The notes under the pieces are model-generated. The model saw only the letters and a program-made list of their open reading frames with translations. It did not search any database and was not told where the DNA came from. From the NCBI GenBank assembly GCA_937860165.1, contig CALMBE010000782.1:1-9827 (forward strand): a stretch of DNA of 9,827 bases, given 5' to 3'. This stretch comes from an uncultured Planctomycetaceae bacterium (GTDB lineage: Bacteria; Planctomycetota; Planctomycetia; Pirellulales; Lacipirellulaceae). The position numbers were made by a program, and so were the translations under genes. Of the stretch, positions 1 to 4,874 are shown piece by piece; positions within the stretch are counted from its first letter, which is position 1; every line of letters begins with the position of its first letter.

Positions 1-67
1 AGGCGCGAGTTTCGAGTTTCGATAAAAGAGGGGAAAAGAAATTATCTCGCGCCGCGCAACTCGCGCC
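1..67. repeat. Short direct and inverted repeats at the left edge
   Basis: CTCGCGCC occurs at 46-53 and 60-67 (period 14), and its reverse complement GGCGCGAG lies at 2-9. GAGTTTC is repeated in tandem at 7-13 and 14-20. No gene is seen in 1-152. The function is unknown; the repeats could belong to a larger element cut by the window edge. Confidence 0.4.
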
Positions 68-79
68 TTCTTCCGAATT

Positions 80-108
80 GCCGGAACTGCGGGGTACCTT
101 GTTCCGGC
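80..108 (-). terminator. Putative hairpin terminator of the glycosyltransferase pair
   Basis: GCCGGAAC (80-87) and GTTCCGGC (101-108) are perfect 8-bp inverted arms around a 13-base loop. They begin about 45 bp past the stop codon of the 153-1022 gene. No T-run follows on the minus strand, so this is not a standard intrinsic terminator. It could still stabilise the message 3' end or act in both directions. Confidence 0.35.
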
Positions 109-152
109 CTACCAACTAGCGCGTCCGGCTCATAACGAACTTGGAACTACTG

Positions 153-1022
153 TCACTCATATTTGGTTCGCGTAAGCCGAAATAGCCGTGCTAACAAACC
201 TGTAAAGCGCGGCAAGTCTGCAAGGAAAGGCCACCAAGCACTGGGCGCACGACTTCGGCGGATTCCGGCCTCGGTCAGGACCCAGTTCGCAGCCGAACCC
301 TTCACCAGTCGCGTACCACCGGCCAGGTCGCGATTGGCTTTCGCTTCGCTCCCCATGTACGCTTCAGCCATCCCTTTGCCGAGGTGGCCATACTCGTGGT
401 TTTGGTGAATCACCGTCGTCACGGCGGTTATATCGACAACCGGAATCTCGAGTTGATGTGCGTGATAGACCATCCAATTGTCCCAGTTGGCTCTCCCAAC
501 TGCGAAGGCAGGCAAATCCTGATAGAGGTGCTTAGGGAACACAAAATAATCTTTACATACTCGGGGGGCTAAACTTCCTGCCGTTCTTGTTCGCAGACGC
601 ACCTCCTCACGCCAGCCCGGTGCTTCAAAGTCGAGTTCCTCGACAATATCGGTATTAATTCGTCGACCTATCACCAGGAAATCCTCAAGAATATTGTTTG
701 TCACTTTCTCCAATGCCACTTGGAAATCGTCCAAAAGGAGGATGTCCGAATTGACGTAACCCAACAGATCCTGGCTAGCTAACTGGCGGGCCTGGTGGAA
801 GACGTCGCTCAGCAAGGGGGTGCCTTGCTCACTCTTTGCGATATTCGCAACGTGTCGAACCCCAAGCTGATCGGCGAATTCCTTGGTCCCCAGCTCATCT
901 CCGAAAAGAATGATCTCTGCTTGAGGGCGCAGCACAGTCCAACTACGAATCGCATTGCGCTGAATCACGCCGATGTGGCCCGTGAAGGGTTTAGGTATTC
1001 CGAAAAGTGTGAGCGTTGGCAT
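153..1022 (-). CDS. Putative GT-A-like glycosyltransferase (289 aa)
   Basis: The 289-residue protein has no signal peptide and no clear membrane span, so it is probably cytosolic. Its N-terminus (FGIPKPFTGHIGVIQRNAI, about residues 7-25) and the segment EIILFGDE (36-43) resemble a family of bacterial proteins usually annotated as hypothetical or glycosyltransferase. A short acidic motif, YVNSDILL (89-96), sits where GT-A enzymes carry the metal- and sugar-nucleotide-binding DxD. Further conserved-looking blocks are GRANWDNWM (176-184) and IHQNHEYGH (205-213). That is a pattern I recall from family members, not a searched result. The ATG at 1022 is the first start after an in-frame TAA; only a weak CGGAA lies upstream. 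It follows the family 2 glycosyltransferase gene by 31 bp on the same strand, so the two are probably co-transcribed and act in one glycan or glycolipid pathway. Donor and acceptor cannot be told from the sequence. The reading frame is well supported; the enzymatic role is inferred. Confidence 0.75.
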   Translation of the reverse strand: MPTLTLFGIPKPFTGHIGVIQRNAIRSWTVLRPQAEIILFGDELGTKEFADQLGVRHVANIAKSEQGTPLLSDVFHQARQLASQDLLGYVNSDILLLDDFQVALEKVTNNILEDFLVIGRRINTDIVEELDFEAPGWREEVRLRTRTAGSLAPRVCKDYFVFPKHLYQDLPAFAVGRANWDNWMVYHAHQLEIPVVDITAVTTVIHQNHEYGHLGKGMAEAYMGSEAKANRDLAGGTRLVKGSAANWVLTEAGIRRSRAPSAWWPFLADLPRFTGLLARLFRLTRTKYE

Positions 1023-1053
1023 GACTTGTTCGATAAATTCCGACTGAAATTAT

Positions 1054-2469
1054 TCACAGTGATTCGTCAGCCAGTACTACTTCTGGTCGATAAGGCCGAT
1101 ATTCTTTCATGCAAATCTCCCAAGGCCCATCTATTTTATAGTGAATGCCCCGCCAGTTGGTAGATTTGGCAAGCATCGCCACCACGAGTGCCGCGGGATA
1201 CACGACTTGCGTAAGCGGCATGATCGCGGCACATTTCATCATACCCCATCCACTGACCCAGTGGCTCAGTTCTCCACGACTGGCGACAATTCGCCGCACG
1301 GCGTGTTCCATCGGCCAGAGAGCCAGCACCAGCGACACGGCATAAACGACAATCGCCGCCAGAGAAATACTCATGACGGCAATATTCTGGTTGGCAATTC
1401 CCACAACGAACATCGCTGCCACAGCCCAGGGGACCAATGTTGAAACCACGCCATGCAGCACCACCGCTGGCCAAGCCGGGTGATAGAGTTTGGCTGTCAG
1501 CAACTGGCGGCTCACCCAAGTAAAGAAACCGCCCAACGAGGTGTTCTCGCGATTGATCATCATCAGGCTGGGACTAAACGCCACTCGCATTCCTGACTTT
1601 TTCAGTTGCGCATGGAGCATCGTATCCTCACAAAGTGCTTGGCCCCATTTTTCGAGCAAGCCACTCTCGCGCACGACCCGCACCTTCAGTGCCAAAGTTC
1701 CCCCCCAGGCAATCCGATAGTGATACATCTGCACAATCGCCGCCGCATTCCACGCGTAGCGCACTACCGAACCCACCGACAGCTTCTGGGGCATATACCA
1801 CCGATTGCCTGTTGCGACCCCCACATCGCTCGGCTGCAAGGCCGTCGCCAATTCGCGGAGCCACATCGGGTGCGCGATCGTGTCGGCATCCAAAAAAGCG
1901 ACCATCTCGCAATCCGGCTCCAGGGAGGACATCACTTGCCGCAGGGAACTGCACTTCAGGCTGCAATGTGGACTTTTCTCTACCAAATTCTCGACCCGGA
2001 GATTTGGAGGCCTCAGTTCCTGAACCACTTGATTCAAGACGGTATGGGCCGGATCCTCGGGGGAGTCGACAATCACCCGCACGTCGAAATGCGGGTAGTT
2101 CTGGCCCAGCAGACCCCGCAGGCAATCACCTAAAAATGGGTCGGAACCCCGGAGGCACTGAATAACCGTGGCTCGGGGAGCGTTGAGGTCGGCGATGAGA
2201 GGGACTTCAAATTTCCGCAAAGCTCGTACAAAGCCCCACACCAGGACGGATTGCACGACAACCAAACCCAAAAGTACACCAGCAGTAACACTCGCCGCAG
2301 CCGCCACGGATTCGACTCCGCTCACTTGTGAAAATACAGGGGTTATGCCAATCAAGGGGTTCGCGGGGAGGGTGCCAAGAGTCGGAGCTGTTTCCCGTGG
2401 ACTGCTTGATATAATCGCCGTTTTTGACTCTGGGGGTGTACAGCCAAGACGCCTTGTGCCATATTTCAC
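1054..2469 (-). CDS. Membrane-anchored family 2 glycosyltransferase, ceramide glucosyltransferase/HpnI-like
   Basis: This is a processive-type GT-A glycosyltransferase held in the cytoplasmic membrane. One hydrophobic segment lies near the N-terminus (about residues 56-80). The catalytic domain follows (about 98-330), and three hydrophobic segments lie near the C-terminus (about 336-358, 363-386 and 410-433). The metal-binding DAD is in FLDADT (residues 194-196), and the likely catalytic acidic pair is ED in LCEDTML (281-282). The downstream RQLLTAK (321-327) stands where many relatives have Q/RxxRW; the usual RW is not present. This layout matches the ceramide glucosyltransferase/HpnI group of GT2, which moves a sugar from a nucleotide donor to a lipid. 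The substrate here is unknown. The longest frame begins at a GTG (2469) with no ribosome site. A GTG at 2310 (residue 54) has GCGGAG about 8 bases before it and would start the protein just before its first membrane segment, as is usual for the family. The gene is divergent from nuoH and probably forms an operon with the next gene. Confidence 0.85.
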   Translation of the reverse strand: MKYGTRRLGCTPPESKTAIISSSPRETAPTLGTLPANPLIGITPVFSQVSGVESVAAAASVTAGVLLGLVVVQSVLVWGFVRALRKFEVPLIADLNAPRATVIQCLRGSDPFLGDCLRGLLGQNYPHFDVRVIVDSPEDPAHTVLNQVVQELRPPNLRVENLVEKSPHCSLKCSSLRQVMSSLEPDCEMVAFLDADTIAHPMWLRELATALQPSDVGVATGNRWYMPQKLSVGSVVRYAWNAAAIVQMYHYRIAWGGTLALKVRVVRESGLLEKWGQALCEDTMLHAQLKKSGMRVAFSPSLMMINRENTSLGGFFTWVSRQLLTAKLYHPAWPAVVLHGVVSTLVPWAVAAMFVVGIANQNIAVMSISLAAIVVYAVSLVLALWPMEHAVRRIVASRGELSHWVSGWGMMKCAAIMPLTQVVYPAALVVAMLAKSTNWRGIHYKIDGPWEICMKEYRPYRPEVVLADESL

Positions 2470-2588
2470 GATCTTAGTTGGGCTGGTCGGTAACCGCCAG
2501 TCTGGAAACGTCTTAGGTGCGTGCTACCAGTCCCGCGGTGGGGCAATTTTGGTGGCATTGGCTCCGCTGGTTTGAGGAAGAACCCTAA
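2470..2588. promoter_or_regulatory. Divergent intergenic region between glycosyltransferase operon and nuo operon
   Basis: This 119-bp gap separates the minus-strand glycosyltransferase pair from the plus-strand nuo genes, so promoters for both directions should lie here. If the glycosyltransferase starts at 2310, they could extend to 2311. I scanned both strands for a -35/-10 pair with 16-18 bp spacing and found no convincing sigma-70 match. The assignment therefore rests on gene orientation alone. Confidence 0.4.
2574..2580 (+). promoter_or_regulatory. Ribosome binding site of nuoH
   Basis: GAGGAAG ends 8 bases before the GTG at 2589. It is the only strong Shine-Dalgarno match among the nuo genes here, and it supports this GTG as the nuoH start. 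Confidence 0.65.
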
Positions 2589-3851
2589 GTGGCCCCGTTC
2601 TTGCTGGAATTGGAATTATTCGGCATTCGACTGTGCCCCTGGACCTGGCTGGCCTACACCCTCGCCGGTTTGGTACACATCGCGCTGATCTTGAATCTAG
2701 TCGCGGTCGGTGCACTGATCTTTATTTGGCTCGAACGCAAAATCTCTGGCCGGATTCAGGACCGCCTTGGGCCGACTCGTGTGGGGGGCAAGTTTGGTTG
2801 GTTACAGACCTTGGCCGATGGCATCAAGTTACTCACCAAAGAAGACTTGATGCCCGAGCAAGCCGACGGATTCCTCTTTAAGATTGCTCCCTATGTGAGT
2901 TTCTGTGCCTCGATCGGGGCATTCATCGCCATCCCATTTGCTGGTGGTGCCTATCCTTGGATTTCGCAGCACCTCAACGCCGGCGTGTTCTTCGTTCTCG
3001 CCGTCTTGGGACTCGAAGTGTTTGGCGTGATCCTCGCCGGCTACTCCTCGGCCTCCAAATGGTCGCTGTTCGGTGCGATGCGCGAAGCGGCCCAGGTGGT
3101 TAGTTACGAAGTCCCGCTGGGAATGTGTATCGTCGTGCCTGTCTTGATCGCAGGATCACTCGATTTGGTGGTTATCGGAGACCGGCAGGCTGGCTGGTTT
3201 ACCAATTGGTTAATATTCCACGATCCGTTTACGTTTATCACCTTTTGGGTCTACTTCACTTGCGCCATAGCCAGCGTGAATCGGGCCCCCTTTGACTTGG
3301 CGGAAGCCGAAAGCGAGCTTGTAGCCGGGTTCCACACCGAGTATTCCGGCCTGCGGTGGAGCTTTTTCTTCATGGCCGAGTATGGCTCGATGCTGTCGGT
3401 AAGCATGTTGGCAGCGATTCTGTTTTTGGGGGGTTGGCATGGACCGATCCCCGTGGCCGACCTCTTGGGACTTCAACCAGAAAATGGGTTCGCGCTCGGT
3501 TATTTAGGTCAACTCTTAGGGGCCACCAATGTCATCCTCAAGGGAACCATTGGGGTCTGTGTGATGATGTGGGTCCGCTGGACCTTGCCTCGCCTGCGAA
3601 TCGACCAGGTGATGACTACCTGCTTGAAATACTGTACTCCGATCGCGGCGGTGATGTTCCTCGGTGCCACGGTCTGGTTGTTCAATTGGCCTGGGAAGAA
3701 TTTCTTTGGCCTGCTCGACGTACCAGCAGCGGTCTACGAAATCAGCGATGGTGCGAGCGGCGGGGAGCAAATCCCGAGTGTTGTCACCCCCGCGGACCGT
3801 GTTGCGTTCGAGGCCTCGACTGAAACCAAGAACAAGAGGGAGAATCTCTAA
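2589..3851 (+). CDS. nuoH: NADH-quinone oxidoreductase subunit H (NuoH)
   Basis: NuoH (ND1) is the membrane subunit that forms the quinone chamber with NuoB and NuoD and links the peripheral arm to the proton-pumping arm. The family signatures are clear. They include LERKISGRIQDRLGPTRVG (residues 48-66), the LADGIKLLTKEDLMP segment (75-89), YSSASKWSLFGAMREAAQVVSYEVPL (152-177), and the strongly conserved acidic loop FDLAEAESELVAGFHTEYSG (235-254). About eight hydrophobic segments follow the usual topology. At 420 aa it is longer than the roughly 325 aa E. coli protein. The excess is a short N-terminal extension, a longer loop near 283-305, and a hydrophilic C-terminal tail of about 50 residues after the last membrane segment. 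Translation starts at GTG with a good ribosome site. It is the first gene of the block and stops 2 bp before nuoJ. The usual neighbour nuoI is not between them. Confidence 0.97.
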   Translation: MAPFLLELELFGIRLCPWTWLAYTLAGLVHIALILNLVAVGALIFIWLERKISGRIQDRLGPTRVGGKFGWLQTLADGIKLLTKEDLMPEQADGFLFKIAPYVSFCASIGAFIAIPFAGGAYPWISQHLNAGVFFVLAVLGLEVFGVILAGYSSASKWSLFGAMREAAQVVSYEVPLGMCIVVPVLIAGSLDLVVIGDRQAGWFTNWLIFHDPFTFITFWVYFTCAIASVNRAPFDLAEAESELVAGFHTEYSGLRWSFFFMAEYGSMLSVSMLAAILFLGGWHGPIPVADLLGLQPENGFALGYLGQLLGATNVILKGTIGVCVMMWVRWTLPRLRIDQVMTTCLKYCTPIAAVMFLGATVWLFNWPGKNFFGLLDVPAAVYEISDGASGGEQIPSVVTPADRVAFEASTETKNKRENL

Positions 3852-3853
3852 CG

Positions 3854-4423
3854 ATGGATGCAATCTATTGGCCTTCGTTTTTCTTCTTGTTATTCGGCGG
3901 GCTGGCCTGCGCCTTTGCCGTAGCGGTGCTGCTTTCGAGCAATATCGTGCGGATGGCCTTTTACTTGGTGTTGTCGCTGGCAGCCACCGCCGGGCTCATG
4001 TTTTTGGCAGGGGCCGAGTTCGTGGGGGCCATGCAACTTATGATCTATGTCGGCGGCACGCTGGTGCTCTTGATCTTTGGCGTCATGCTCACCTCGCAAG
4101 AACGGTTTGTTGAAATGCACACCTGGGCCGGCGACTGGGTCAAGGGATTCTTGGCTGGCGGTGCCCTGCTGTTTGTACTCATTTACGCCGCCTTCAGTAT
4201 CCCGGCTTGGCGGGGAATCGAAAGGGCAACCGTCGAGGCGATTCCAGCCCAGAAATCGGTTACCCCGATTGCCATGGGGCTGCTCGGAGCACGAACCGAT
4301 GCCCCCGACCGCTCGGGATACTTGCTCCCGTTTGAAATCGTGTCGGTCCATCTGCTCGTGGTCCTGGTAGGGGCCGCCTACCTGGCCCGAGCGAAACGCA
4401 GTCGAGAATCCAAGATCGTTTGA
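3854..4423 (+). CDS. nuoJ: NADH-quinone oxidoreductase subunit J (NuoJ)
   Basis: NuoJ (ND6) lies in the membrane arm between NuoH and NuoK, and its third helix takes part in coupling quinone reduction to proton transfer. The signature is intact: GAEFVGAMQLMIYVGGTLVLLIFGVMLTS (residues 53-81). It includes the YVGG segment (65-68) that forms the helix break known from complex I structures. Five hydrophobic segments can be placed, with a hydrophilic loop at about 118-150 between the fourth and fifth. The length, 189 aa, is normal for the family. The ATG follows the nuoH stop by 2 bp, and GGAG lies about 11 bases upstream, so translation is probably coupled to nuoH. The C-terminus is short and basic (RAKRSRESK), which suggests a cytoplasmic end. 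Confidence 0.96.
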   Translation: MDAIYWPSFFFLLFGGLACAFAVAVLLSSNIVRMAFYLVLSLAATAGLMFLAGAEFVGAMQLMIYVGGTLVLLIFGVMLTSQERFVEMHTWAGDWVKGFLAGGALLFVLIYAAFSIPAWRGIERATVEAIPAQKSVTPIAMGLLGARTDAPDRSGYLLPFEIVSVHLLVVLVGAAYLARAKRSRESKIV

Positions 4424-4435
4424 ACCACGAAGTTC

Positions 4436-4449
4436 GCCGACCTGTCGGC
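4436..4449 (+). repeat. Inverted repeat in the nuoJ-nuoK spacer
   Basis: GCCGAC-CT-GTCGGC is a perfect inverted repeat inside the 46-bp gap. As RNA it would form a 5-bp stem with a four-base loop, 20 bases upstream of the nuoK start. No T-run follows, so it does not look like a terminator. It could affect message stability or nuoK translation, or be chance. Confidence 0.4.
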
Positions 4450-4469
4450 AATGCTCACCCATCACTCAC

Positions 4470-4844
4470 ATGATAAACTTGCCCGCCAACCCGATGCTGT
4501 TCGCTAACTTGCTAACCGAGCCCGTGGGTGTCGCGCACTACGTGACGGTCGGTGCAGTGCTGTTCGTATGCGGTGCCTTGTGCATGGCCACCAAACGCAA
4601 CGCCCTGGGGGTGCTGATGGGGATCGAGTTGGTCCTCAATGGGGCGAACTTGAATTTCATCGCCTTTGGCAGCCCCTATTTGCGCAGCGATGCGCATAAC
4701 CTGGGCCTCGACGGCCAGTTGATGGCCCTCTTTGTGATCGTGCTCGCTGCCGCGGAAGCTGCGGTGGCCTTGGCGATTGCCCTGAATTTTTACAACAACC
4801 ACGACTCAATCGACGTCGACCGAGCCGCCCAACTTCGCGGTTGA
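4470..4844 (+). CDS. nuoK: NADH-quinone oxidoreductase subunit K (NuoK)
   Basis: NuoK (ND4L) is a three-helix subunit next to NuoJ and NuoN that carries two buried glutamates needed for proton transfer. Both are present: E53 in LMGIELVLNGANLNF (E36 in E. coli) and E96 in VLAAAEAAVALAIALNFY (E72 in E. coli). The two are 43 residues apart rather than 36, so the loop between helices 2 and 3 (SPYLRSDAHNLGLDGQ) is about seven residues longer than in E. coli. The N-terminus is also about 17 residues longer. The total length is 124 aa against about 100. The ATG at 4470 has no recognisable ribosome site, and a later start cannot be excluded. The gene lies 46 bp after nuoJ and 30 bp before nuoL. Confidence 0.96.
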   Translation: MINLPANPMLFANLLTEPVGVAHYVTVGAVLFVCGALCMATKRNALGVLMGIELVLNGANLNFIAFGSPYLRSDAHNLGLDGQLMALFVIVLAAAEAAVALAIALNFYNNHDSIDVDRAAQLRG

Positions 4845-4874
4845 GGTCACCACCCTCAGAGCCAAATATAAAAG

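Noticed and set aside
1606..2165. Plus-strand open frames of about 175 codons opposite the family 2 glycosyltransferase
   Set aside because: The minus strand carries DAD, ED and membrane segments in the expected order, while the plus-strand products are compositionally biased and unrecognisable.
2424..2452. TTGACT on the plus strand as a -35 box for nuoH
   Set aside because: No -10-like hexamer is found at 16-18 bp, and the position lies inside the longest glycosyltransferase frame.
3852..3853. A degraded nuoI remnant between nuoH and nuoJ
   Set aside because: Only 2 bp separate the two genes, and no CxxCxxC ferredoxin-type coding segment is seen in any frame nearby.
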